Source: Ustilago trichophora (Eukaryota > Basidiomycota > Ustilaginomycetes > Ustilaginales > Ustilaginaceae). From it: a stretch of 64,000 bases of DNA. The stretch covers positions 372,001-436,000 of the forward strand of contig OOIN01000022.1 in assembly GCA_900323505.1 (NCBI GenBank), read 5' to 3'. Positions 19,253-29,718 of the stretch are shown here, piece after piece. A program made the position numbers and the translations under genes. The first letter of the stretch is position 1. The number at the start of each line of letters is the position of its first letter. The notes beneath the pieces were generated by a model. It searched no databases and was not told the origin of the DNA. It was given only the letters and a program-made list of their open reading frames with translations.

Positions 19253-22202
19253 GGTGGTGGAAAGAAAAAAAGCAAGTTCGAGGCGTGGGGAAGGGATATA
19301 GGAAATGATGCTAGCTACAAGAGAGGAAACGCTATGCGCAGTTGGAGCAATGACGACACTAGGGCTGAAGCAAGCAAACAAGCAAACGAGCAAGGACCCC
19401 GTGATATCGGATCGCCTCGGGCGTCTAAGGGTCTATCCACTGCTAATAGTGCTTTGCTTGCGTTTGCGTTTCAGCCCACCAGAAGGTCGAGACTCTTTTT
19501 TTTTTTTTCTTGTCCGGGGGCTGCGCCAAGAAGGATGATCAGCCAATCGTGGATGGTCCGCCGAGATTGATATGAAGCGTGGTGTGTTGTCAATATGGAA
19601 AGAGGTCCGTGGCTACTGGATGAAAAAAGAAAAAGAAAATGGAGCCTGCAGCAGCGAAAGGGTCAGGTGCAGGAGGATAGAGTGTAACGCTGGAAGGCAA
19701 GTTCCGAGGATTGTGCGAGCTGGCTGGCTGGCTGAGGCAAGCGTAACGTGGGTTAGATGGTAGATGGTGGATGGCTCAGAAGGAGGGATGGAACAAAAGA
19801 TCCGGACAAGAAGCAAAGCAAGATAAGCCTTGCTGTACAATGAGTGAGTGCGTTCTCGCGAGCATCCGCAAAACGTGTCTGTCTGTCAGCCTGCACGACG
19901 CTGTGATTCTTTCTCACTCATTCTCTATTCACTTGGTTTGACTCGAACGTCAAAGAAAAAGGTCCAAAGTCCGTCGGCGCTACATCGCCATGCTAAGCCG
20001 GACAGATCTCCCTCTACCTTATCCCTTACATGCTGTCCGCTGAATCGCCTTTTGACAAGCCACAAGAAAGAAAGAAAAAAAAAACCCGGAGAGGAAAAGG
20101 TAAGAGTGGACACGGTCACTTTTTCGGTTCTTTTCCTTGCCACGGACTTTAGACTCCGGACTCAGGCGAACTGCTTGAATTTGCTCGCTTCTCCGTGGGA
20201 GAGAGGAAAGCAAGTGACCGCGATTTGGTGCTTTCTACTGTATGTGTGTGTCCTGCTGACCGACACGGATTGATGGATTCCGCTTGTGGGTGTGTGTCCA
20301 GCTGTGCAGAAAGAAATTGAATTTGTTTGCTCCACTCCCTGAGCATTGCGATGACACTCGCATGCTGACCTCTTTGCCAACAGTATAAAATCCAAAAATT
20401 TGTTACTGAAGATCGACATTTCATACAGTACAGTGGGCCTGTCTTGTTTTGTCATCCGTCATCACTTTCTCGTCTCTCCTCCTTCTTTGCACTGACGTGA
20501 ACTCGCGCCATCCTTCCTCCTTTGAGCCAGTTTGACCATCGACTGTATGGTACTCTCGCTTCTGTGCCTATGGAAACAGGCTCGATGCCTTTGCGTGCAT
20601 ACCATTGCCGGTAGAACAAGCTCTAATCAAAAGTGGCTTCCCGTTGACGTCTTGCGCCCTGTGACGATGCCATGCTTTTTCCTTTCATCTGATGCCGGGG
20701 TCTGTTATATCTGCACGAGTGCCAGCATAGCAGCAGCATCGATTCCAGTTGCAAACGAGCAAGCTGAATGAGTGCCAAGACCGTGGGCACAGTACCTGTG
20801 GAGCGAGCGAGGCGAGTCTGGTCGAGGTGAGGCGTTCTTGGCTTCATTTACTTGATGAACAGGCGTCACGGCGGCGGCCACTTTTTCCTCGTCCTGGTTC
20901 ACTCAGCAAAGAGCCTCCCGCCATGTGGTGCCTGTCCCGCCAGTCTTTTGAGCTCACCAAATGAAATCACCGCTGCAGGCCCGTGTTGGGATTTCGAGTC
21001 GCTCTCTACATACCTGCGAAGGCGATACAATGGCGTCGAATGAGGTCAAAGGCTCAATCAAATTGCTCTCAATCTCGCCACCGCCTTAACTTACTTGCAG
21101 TCTGTCATGAGTCAGGATTTTCGTGTCGGTGTCGAGAGTATGGATTTACCGCGGGATTCGAGTTGCTCTCCCTCAAGTGCGGTAAAGCCTAAATTGTACA
21201 CTTCCTCTCTGTTCTTGCTTTGATTGGCAATTAGACTCCCGGAAGCCAGTTTCCGCGGACAAGTTTGCGATCTGCTTTTTTTTTTAGCCTGAATACCAGC
21301 TCTCAAAGGTTCAATATGACACACACACAACATATACACACACATCTCGCACACCACAGATTGTGACGAAATTAAAACCCTATTCTTAAAAGCTGACGAC
21401 TCGATATAACGAGCGAAGTGTTCTGAGATAGCACGACGGCTTACCCCAGCGGAAGCTGTCATTGAAGCACGAAATGAGAAAATCCAAGTGGTTTGACAAT
21501 ATCCCGGATCGGTGAATGCTGCACAGTAGCTATGGTGGAGAAGCCATGATTTGCACAGCTCGATATAGCAGATCATTCAGATACTACTGAAGAGTCGAGG
21601 TCCGATGCTGCTTCGCAGTTCCTCATTACGAGATGGAAGTCCCACGGCAAGCTCGCTGGTCGACATCATTCATGAGAACGTGTTAAGCAAGCTGACGTAT
21701 CGTAGCACCCTACAAATCACTGTGAGAGGGAAAAAATAAATAAATCAGATTTCGATTGTGAGGTCGAAAAGTTCAACCGAAAAATAGAAAAACTATTGCT
21801 GAAAAAGAAAAAGACGAGAGCGCAAACCCACGGTCTAACACAAGTAGCTTTTCAATCGGTCAGATTTGCAAGTCTAGAAGTAGATCGGCGATCTTCATCC
21901 ACATTTGTCGGTTCTGCTGGAAGCACACGAACTTCACAGCCTCGATTCATCATCGGAAGACAACCAGTGGCCTCTCTCAGGGAGATTAGCAGAAGAAGTC
22001 CTCATGGTGCTCGCTAGACAAAAAGAGGGTGGACAAAGAGCCCGACGGAGAAGAGAGAGACGGCGGCGTAGTTAGTCTGGCGAAAGGGTACGGCGAATTT
22101 GATGTGCTGGCTGAACAGCTATTCTTTGTGTCAGGAGCCCGGGAAACCGAGACGTTTGTCGCTTTCGCTTTTGCTTGACAAGCCGCTTTTTCTCCGGTGC
22201 GA

Positions 22203-22223
22203 TTTTTTTTTTTTTTTTTTTTT
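22203..22223. repeat. poly(T) tract
   Basis: About 21 consecutive T in the long intergenic region. Confidence 0.9.
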
Positions 22224-23581
22224 CGCTGTCCGACCCTGACGCCAGAACGACGCGCGCGTGTGTGCAAGTCAAGCGAGCTGACAGCGGAAAGGAATTCGGC
22301 GTGGATTGTATGTTGGTCTCGCTCGGTGTCTGTCGATCCCTTTCTCCGAATCTTGTGTCTTCGGACACAGTGCTTTTTATGCCCTCGCAAAAATCACTTT
22401 GTGGCAACAAGACCGAGAAGGGAGAGAGAGAAAGAGAGAGATAGAGAGGACGTTGTACCAGCTTTGAGGGTCATCTATGCACCACCCGCCGAGCTGCGGC
22501 TTGTTCTGCTAGTTCACTGTTGTACAGTATACAGGAATGCAAGCAAAAACAAAATGACAGCAGATTTGATGCTTGGTGCAGCCCAGTCTCTTGGTCCTCT
22601 CGGCATGCTGTGAAGTCTTGTTCTGTTTTGTTCACCGCCCTCTGTCTCTCTTGGCACGACATAGCAGTGCAAAAATCTGCCAAGAGAGTGAGAGTGGGTG
22701 CGAGGTGGATCAGATCGAATCGATTACAGAACTCGAAAGTTGAAGCGACGACACATTCAGCGGCGGCGATGGACGACGGCGCCCCGTGTTGGCGCGTGAT
22801 TTGCGTAATTTGCAAAATCTTCCAGCGAGAACAACACTCTTCTTGCTCTGGTCCTGCCCTCTATTTTGGTTGCCTCTTACGATCGTCACATGCACCTCTG
22901 AAATGTCGCATATTGTCCTGCAGCCTCATCTCTGACATGCCAACACTTTTCCCTTTTTCTCCTCGCCTACTGTCCACTGAGTTGAACCCTTTCACTTCTC
23001 CTCGCTGGCCAGGCCACGCCATTTGACGTTTGGAGGATCCCGGGGTTCACTTGTCGTCCTCGCTGTATGCGTGATAGACGCACATTCTGGTCATAAACGT
23101 CGGCGATCTTGAAATCTTCCTCGCTGCTGCTGCCGCTGCCGCTGCCGCTGCTGTTGTTCTTGTTGTTGTTGTGGTGGTGGTCGCTTGGACTCAAAGTTTT
23201 CCAATAACAATGCAGCAACCCCTCGGCGGTGTGGTTCCTCTAACCTCCCCCCCACCTGCCGGCCAGCTGCATCAAATAAAGGGGTTCGAGCAACTCGTGC
23301 AGACAAGCCGATTCTTGGCCAGTTTGTATTGCAACCCTTGTACTGTATTACATGCAACTTACTTAGTGTTGCTATTTTCGATATCGTAGACCCACCTGTG
23401 TCCATCGACGGCCGATATGAAAGTTGTGAAAACACTGCACTAGACCAGGTAGCCGCAAAAGCCACCCACAGGATCTGCTCCTCCTAAGCATGCGTCGATG
23501 CGAGTGTGTCCCGCAGTTCCGAATGCCAGCCTAAGCCCATCCCAACCAGCCAGCCCCTCTTGAGCTGTTCGAAGTCGCATG

Positions 23582-23587
23582 TATAAG
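23582..23587 (+). promoter_or_regulatory. TATA-like element of the GPI-protein gene
   Basis: TATAAG lies 94 bp upstream of the ATG at 23681 and is followed by a C/T-rich leader with multiple CAACC/CATC runs. It is a plausible core promoter for a strongly expressed wall protein; position only, no experiment. Confidence 0.4.
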
Positions 23588-23680
23588 GCAGTGTGGTGAC
23601 AACTTGAGCTTGTGTACATCTTGATCCTGTTTCCCTCTCAACCATCATCTTCTCCACCTCAACCACATCTATCCTTCACC

Positions 23681-24427
23681 ATGTTCAAGTCGTCTGTCAT
23701 CATTGCTACCGTCCTTGCGGCTGCCACCGCCGTCTCGGCTGCTACTATCAGCACCCCCACTGCTCTCGTTCAGTGCCAGCCTGTCCTCCTCACTTGGCAG
23801 GGTGCTCAGGGCAAGGGTAAGTTTTCCATCCACACTGTGCTGTAAGCTACTGAGGATCAGTTCTGACATCTCTTGGCTTTCTTTCCCTTTGCATTGTCGA
23901 CAGTCTACGTGACCATCCTCCCCGGCAAGGAGACCTCGGCTGCTCCCCTCGTCAGCTTCGCTCCTCAGGACGCTGGCAGCACCAGCATCAAGTGGATCCC
24001 CAACCTCCCCGCCGGTACCGAGGTCACCCTCGCCATCTCTGACGACACTGGTGTCACCAACTACAGCAGCACCGTCTCCGTCCGCGCCGGTACCGACTCT
24101 TCGTGCCTCAACTCGAACGGCTCCGCCGCTGCCAGCGGTTCCACTGCCACCACTGGCTCTTCCTCTGGCTCTGGTTCCTCCGGCTCGTCTGGCTCGTCTG
24201 GCTCGTCCGGAAGCAGCTCTGGCTCCAGCTCTGGCTCCAGCTCGGCCTCCAGCTCTGGCTCTGCTTCCAAGCCCTCCAGCTCTGGCTCTGGCAACCCCAG
24301 CAGCAGCGCCAACGCCTCCAACCAGACCTCGTCGTCCAACCAGAAGAGCGGTGCCAACAGCGTCGCTGCCTCCATGGTCGGCACCGGTCTCGCTGCTGCT
24401 GCCGTTGCTCTTGCCGTCTTTGCATGA
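23681..24427 (+). CDS. GPI-anchored Ser-rich cell-wall protein (Kre9/Knh1-like N domain)
   Basis: Two exons: 23681-23816 and 23904-24427. The intron is 23817-23903, with GTAAGT donor and CAG acceptor, phase 1. The product is 219 aa. A signal peptide (MFKSSVIIATVLAAATAVSA) precedes a beta-type domain with LVQCQPVLLTWQGAQGK, IKWIPNLPAGTEVTLAISD and SSCLNS, the two-Cys pattern seen in basidiomycete Ser/Thr-rich GPI proteins with a Kre9/Knh1-type N-terminal domain. A long Ser/Gly tract (about residues 125-185) follows, then a hydrophobic GPI-attachment tail after SGANS (VAASMVGTGLAAAAVALAVFA minus the last residue is the core). It should sit at the plasma membrane or in the wall. Codons are strongly C-ending, unlike the neighbours, which fits high expression. 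Confidence 0.88.
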
Positions 24428-24616
24428 GCGATCTACACACACATCTATCCCCTTTTTGCTTCTTTCAAAACACCTTTTCTTGCCTTTCATTTCGATCCCT
24501 TTGGTCTCGTCGCATTCTCTTCGCATTAATGTTCATTATCGACCTGCATGAAACACAGAACCTTTGCACGCTCGTTTCTTCCCGCAGCTTCACTTTGTCT
24601 GATTGGAGGGCATCAT

Positions 24617-27216
24617 TCAACTCTTTGCACCGTTCCGTTCGCCTTGCGAAAGAGGCGTTGGCCGAAATAGCTTGGAAGTCTTCGCTGCTTCCGAGGTCCG
24701 CTTCGACGAAGAACTGCCTCTACTGCTATTCTCGGTAGCTGGCGGGTCTTTTGGGCTGCCTCGCAAAAGAGACTCTGCGCGCCGACGTACTTCTGCCGAG
24801 CTACCTGGTGTGCGATAGAGCGGCAAAGTTAGACGACTGCCTCCTCGGCTGCTCTGTGCAAGCCGGGTCGGTGGGATAGGCCGACGCATTGCTGCTGTTA
24901 GCGACAGAGTGCCGTCAGGGTTCGTGCGGGAATGTTTGAGCGTAGACCATTCGTTCTCTTTGTCGCGTGAGCTGGCCGTAGAACCGAAAACGCCTGTTTG
25001 GGAGTAGGGAAAGTCTTGTTAGCGCGATGGAGGGTTTATGATGGAAGGATTGGGTTACTCACTGGAGGCCTGCGTCCGCGTACGTTTGTTCGAACCTTTG
25101 AGAGCTTTCAGTACCACTGAACGCGAAATGTGAACATGTCAGATCCAAATCTGATTGTTTTGTAGCGAGGGAACAGAACACAACACTTACAATCGGCTTT
25201 TTCTTTAGCCTCCCGAGCTTGTCGAGGTGTCTTGTGTGGTGCGTAGTTTGGCGCTAGCCTTCGCTGCGTAGATGATGATGGGCCAGCGTAATTGTAACCA
25301 GGATAATGGGAACCGTGCGTTTGTGGAGGGCTTCGTGCAAGGGCTTGCCAAGACTGTTGATAGCCAGAATGCCAGGCATTACCACCCGTGCCAGGCATGG
25401 AGGGAGGATGAGCATGGCCAGGATGCCAGCAACTGCTCGTGCCCGGTCTGGCTGAGGCTTGATCATAGCCTGGAGGATATCCCATCATCTGGACTTGCTG
25501 AGGCGAGCCGCCTATATGCGCATACTGTAAAGGACGGCCGTACGCATCATATACAGCCGGCGGCGCATTGATGAGCGTCAAGACACGTGAAGGGTCATTT
25601 GGAACAGGTCCATAAGCTGGGATAGGAGCGTACGGTGCTGGGTAGTGGGATGGATAGCTAGAGCTTGGCTGAAGAGGTGCTTGATAGTGAGGATGATGGG
25701 CTGTGTCCGCATGCCTAGGAGCCCAGGATGAGGTCTCGTAGGAAGTGCTCCCGTCCGGTACCATGCTCTCCATTCGCACTGATGAAGAAGCTTCTGACCT
25801 GGCTTGGTGTGTCATCTCGCGGTCAAGATTTTTGTAAAAGTCGTGGTTCTCGTCAAAGAGCTGCTGCAGGACTTGCTCACTTGTGATCTGAGCATGCTCG
25901 AACGCTGTATCATATTGCCTTGGTCGTGGACCAGCATGGTCACTGCCACGTCTACAAGCTGTGCTGGAGATCTCTTCCTCACTGTCGGATGAGATGACGA
26001 TGACATCGGACGATATGCTCGGAGCTCGACGAGGTACCAGGTCTTGATACGGCTCCCGTAGCTGGAGGTTGGCTCGACGAGGCTCTTCCGGAATGCGAAA
26101 CAACGATTTGCTTCCTCGAGACCCCATTTGAGGAGAAAACAGGGGCATAGGCCCTAAACGCACAGGTGATTGCGGCTGGACGGCCGGAAGTAGACCCGGG
26201 GGCGTTTCAAAGTCCTCAGCATCAAGAAACGAGCCCGTTTCAGATAGGTCTCTATTTTCTGCGCCCGGGATGTTTGGTTCTTGCTGTTGAAGGCCAGGGG
26301 ACTTCGCCTCGATTGGATGAAGGGGTTCGTCACGCCGTCCGGAGCTGAGATCCGTCCGTACAGGCGTGACTGCAGCTGGAACAGCAGTCTGCTGCACTGT
26401 GAAGCTACGAGCTGCGTCCAAGTGGGTATTGAGGGCCTCATCATGCTTTCCCAGACTTGACTCTGACAAGGCGGTAGCAACCGTGCCAGGGCTGGCTGGA
26501 TTTCGGGCTGCGAGAGTATGAGGAGCTTTCATTTGGGCACCGAAGGCCTTCTGATGCTGTGTGGTGCCTTTGTTTGGAAGTGTTGGTGTTTGTCTTTCAT
26601 CAATCGCGACATTATGTCTGCGTTGCGAGATGGCTGAACATGTTTCTGCCGGTGAATGGAGCGTGTTGTGATGCTGCCTGATTCGACTTCCAGATGAAGT
26701 CGATGAATCCTCGATACCCGGAGCAATACGCTCCCGAGGTTGAAACCCCAGGGATGATTCCACCCGCGTGTCAATGGTCCTGACGCGGGGTAATGGATCT
26801 GAGTTGCAATGACTAGATGTATCGTTGTCGCCGCCGCCGCTGTCGCCGCCGGCGTCATTGTCGAGAGGAATGACAAGCTGTCGTGCCTTGCGAACCTGGG
26901 CATTGCGAGCAGCAATGGTGCTATCCGGTCATGCTGGCACGCAATGTCAGTACCTAGAGGTTCTGCTTGCTCGTCATTCGGGGACCTTGTCATTGCTTAC
27001 AATGGTGTCTCTGTGAATTTGACCGATTCCTCATCGAGGACCCGTTGTGTCGGCACCTGTTGGCAGCGGCTGTCAGCTCATTTAAGCTAAGAATGCACGA
27101 AATGAATGTAGCCTGCTCACCTGCTCCAGCAGCGGATGATCATCACTGTCCTCGCCATCACTATCTGGTATATGATCAGCTGCAGACCAGCCAAGGGAGA
27201 TAGACCATTCAGACAT
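24617..27216 (-). CDS. orphan five-exon protein with SUMO-interacting-type motif
   Basis: Exons on the minus strand are 27216-27121, 27056-27001, 26920-25191, 25116-25063 and 24993-24617. All introns are GT-AG and the frame is continuous (phases 0, 2, 1, 1), giving 770 aa. It starts MSEWSISLGWSAADHIPDSD, an acidic Ser-rich N-terminus. The bulk is disordered and rich in S, P, Q and H. At about residues 356-367 lies DVIVISSDSEEE, a hydrophobic core followed by Ser/acidic residues, as in SUMO-interacting motifs. The C-terminal third has KEKAD, then a basic patch KALKGSNKRTRTQ (possible nuclear signal) and DKENEW. I do not recognise a catalytic domain. A nuclear, SUMO-related scaffold is an inference. 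It is divergent from the Nudix gene and converges on the GPI-protein gene. Confidence 0.75.
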
Positions 27217-27765
27217 GGCTATCAGCGGAGGTGAAAAGATTGGATGGCGAGGGATTACTTGGAAGCAGGAACCGACGTGGCCGAGCTCATACCATCGTCA
27301 CTGTCGAAGCAGCATTGGCACTTGGTGTGACTGTGTCATCGCTATCACTCTCGAGTTCGGCACTGGACATTGGCTCAGACCAAGGCGTGGGATGGCAGAA
27401 ACAAGCATACTCTCGAGGTTGTCGGCTTAGCCGAAAGCCTTTCATCTCCTTGTCTCTGGAGCGTCAAAAGGTGATTTCCGAAAAGGTTGCCTCTGTTCTG
27501 TTCGCAACGCGGGGTGACTTTTGACAGGCCGCTTACCGGCTGACCGGATTTGCCGACGCTGAAAATGCAAGGCCGGTTTTGTGGAGACGCGGGTTGGCAC
27601 TTGTCGCTTCCACTTCAGTGTCACAGCTTGATTCCCACACACCGGTTCGCTGGTGCTGTAGCTCGTCTGCCTTCATTATTGTGATAGTCACTGCATATCC
27701 TTGGCAGTTAGCGGAACGCCCGAAGCAAGCTGCCTCATCTCCCCCTACCTCACCTCAACCATACC
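27217..27765. other. divergent promoter, orphan / Nudix genes
   Basis: No gene seen. The sequence just before 27766 is C/T-rich leader. Confidence 0.5.
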
Positions 27766-29630
27766 ATGCCCTTTCGGAGCGCTACCACCTTGCTCCGCAC
27801 CTCCAGCATCTTCTCACCCGCGGCACTTCCGAAGCTTTTTCGTCCTTGTTCCCTCTCAACTGCGACCAATAGAGGTCACTTCCCCACGCCACCTCAACGA
27901 CTGATAGCCCAGCGCAGCTTTTCCTATAGTCACATTCTCCGCATCGAGATGGCACCTCAGCAGTCAGCCTCGGCTTGGAAGCCGTCCAAGCCTCGCGGTA
28001 CGCAGCGCGCGTCCGATCACAAGACAGGCCCCAAAGGCGAGCCCATGACACCACTCCCTTCTGCCACCCTCATCGTCCTTTGCCCGCGATCGACCAAAGA
28101 GGCCGATGCCCAGCTTCAATATGATACCTTGATGGTCCAGAGGTCCGCAAGAGACGGTTCCAGCTTCCGTTCAGCCGTCGTCTTCCCCGGAGGCGCCCTC
28201 GATCTCGTCGATGAAGCTGAAGTCGAAGCAGCTCTGGGAGCCACCACCACCACCTCCACCGCCTCTTCAGCCGGATCGAAGGGCAAGGAAATGGAAAAGT
28301 ACATGCAATCTCTCAAGCTCTGCGCCCTTCGCGAGACATTTGAGGAGACCGGCTTGCTACTCTTGCCATCACCAACGCCAAGTCCATGCGGTCTGCCTAC
28401 CAGCCGCGCCGTAGGTCATCAAGAAGCTTGCATGTCTGCCGAAGAATGGGCTCATGCACGTAATGATGTCCATCACAATGCAGTAGACTTTGTTCCATTC
28501 CTTCGCAGGGTCTCTAGCAAGCTCGGATTGAAGGGCCTACTTGGGAGCGGAGAGGCGGCACTGCCAGATCTCGCACCGATGGCACATCACTCGAATTGGA
28601 TCACGCCTCGCAGCGTCGTTCGTCCTGCCAAGCGCTTTGATGCCCATTTCTTCATCACGGTTCTCGACACGTTGGATGTGTTTGGCTCCGATAAGTCGCT
28701 ACAGCTCTCGGCGGATGGATCAGAGACTCTTTCGCTGCGTCTCCAGACTCCTCGGGAGATCATGTACGCCGGAATCACCGACCAGATCTCGCTCTTCCCG
28801 CCCCAATTCTATGTAAGCGTTCTCCTTGTCGAATATTTGTCGACAGCTACGAAACTCGCCCACTGACATTTTCATCCCTCCCTATTTGACGAATTACCCA
28901 GATTCTTGCCGACCTTGAAACAGCCCTCCGTGCAGCCACCAAGGAAGGCCGCATCCCCATCATTCCACTCATCTTTGACCCAGCCCAAGCGACCGACCGC
29001 ACCACCCCCGAAGCCGAATTCCGCGTCACCCCTGTCGAGGAAGAAAGCCGTGGCTTGCAAGGCCGCAACTACTCGTGGGACCGCAAGGACAATTCATCCT
29101 CCAACGCACCTCTGACCTCTTGGGTGTCGGACACCAACCCGCCTCTCTCCAAGATCCGACCCCTTGGCAACGACCCAGACTCGCAGTATCCCGCTGTCAC
29201 GGCTGTCGAGCCCAAACCCTTCCCTAAGCTCGGAGCAATGCTCGATATCCGCAAGGAGATCGTAGAGAACCGCGACCGCGTTCAAAAGGGTGCCGAAGAA
29301 GAAGAGGACAGCTTCGTCTTCCCTCTGGTATTGCCAGGCGACTGGCAAGCTTCGCCTGCGCAAAAGGAACGCGCTCGAAAGGGGCTCTTCCTCCCTGGGA
29401 CAGGCGAACAATCTGCCAATGGCCCGCCTCACGGAACCGCTTCCAGTGGCCAATTGTCGGCCAGTAAGCCGCTCAACAGGCTCTACGTCTCCCCACGATC
29501 CAAAGAGCAGGGTGGTGGAATGACTGTCCGTGGAGCAGTACGAAAAGGGCTCACTCACCTGCGCGACTTTCAAGTGGGCGTACTCCTCGCAGAGAGCCCC
29601 GAGATCGAGGAACGCAATGCAAAGCTCTAA
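27766..29630 (+). CDS. Nudix hydrolase, NUDT19-like, with MTS-like N-terminus and C-terminal AKL
   Basis: Two exons: 27766-28812 and 28902-29630. The intron is 28813-28901, phase 0. The product is 591 aa. The Nudix motif is split: VVFPGGALDLVDE, then about 30 inserted residues, then LCALRETFEETGLLL. An interrupted Nudix box is typical of the NUDT19/RP2 branch, which hydrolyses CoA and acyl-CoA to 3',5'-ADP and phosphopantetheine. Later conserved parts are NWITPRSVVRPAKRFDAHFFI and TPREIM. The N-terminus (MPFRSATTLLRTSSIFSP...) is Arg/Ser-rich without acids, like a mitochondrial presequence. An internal ATG at 27949 in good context (MAPQQSAS) could give a shorter form. The last residues are AKL, a canonical PTS1 peroxisomal signal. 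The stop lies 88 bp from that of the convergent 5-phosphatase gene. Confidence 0.87.
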
Positions 29631-29689
29631 TTTTCGACACGCTCTCTCCAGTAGACTCGTAGCGGTAGATCAACAGATGCAATTGCAAA

Positions 29690-29695
29690 AATAAA
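29690..29695 (+). terminator. possible poly(A) signal AATAAA for the Nudix gene
   Basis: AATAAA lies about 60 bp past the Nudix stop, in the short convergent gap with the 5-phosphatase gene. Fungal poly(A) signals are loose, so this is only a candidate. Confidence 0.35.
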
Positions 29696-29718
29696 CGTAC
29701 AGCAATCCCTTCCACTCT

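Larger units (their letters stand above)
19253..23680. other. 4.4-kb gene-poor intergenic region
   Basis: No open frame here has recognisable protein character and I could not build a spliced gene by hand. It contains four copies of TAC(A/T)GTA (20236, 20424, 22523, 23341), T tracts at about 19497-19510 and 22203-22223, and purine repeats at about 22420-22447. The last 100 bp hold a TATA-like element for the wall-protein gene. It may be a large promoter, contain noncoding RNAs, or have lost a gene. Confidence 0.5.

Noticed and set aside
22520..23026. 168-codon open frame in the 19-23 kb gap
   Set aside because: Composition is random (many Cys, Ser, Trp), with no start context, domain or conserved block.
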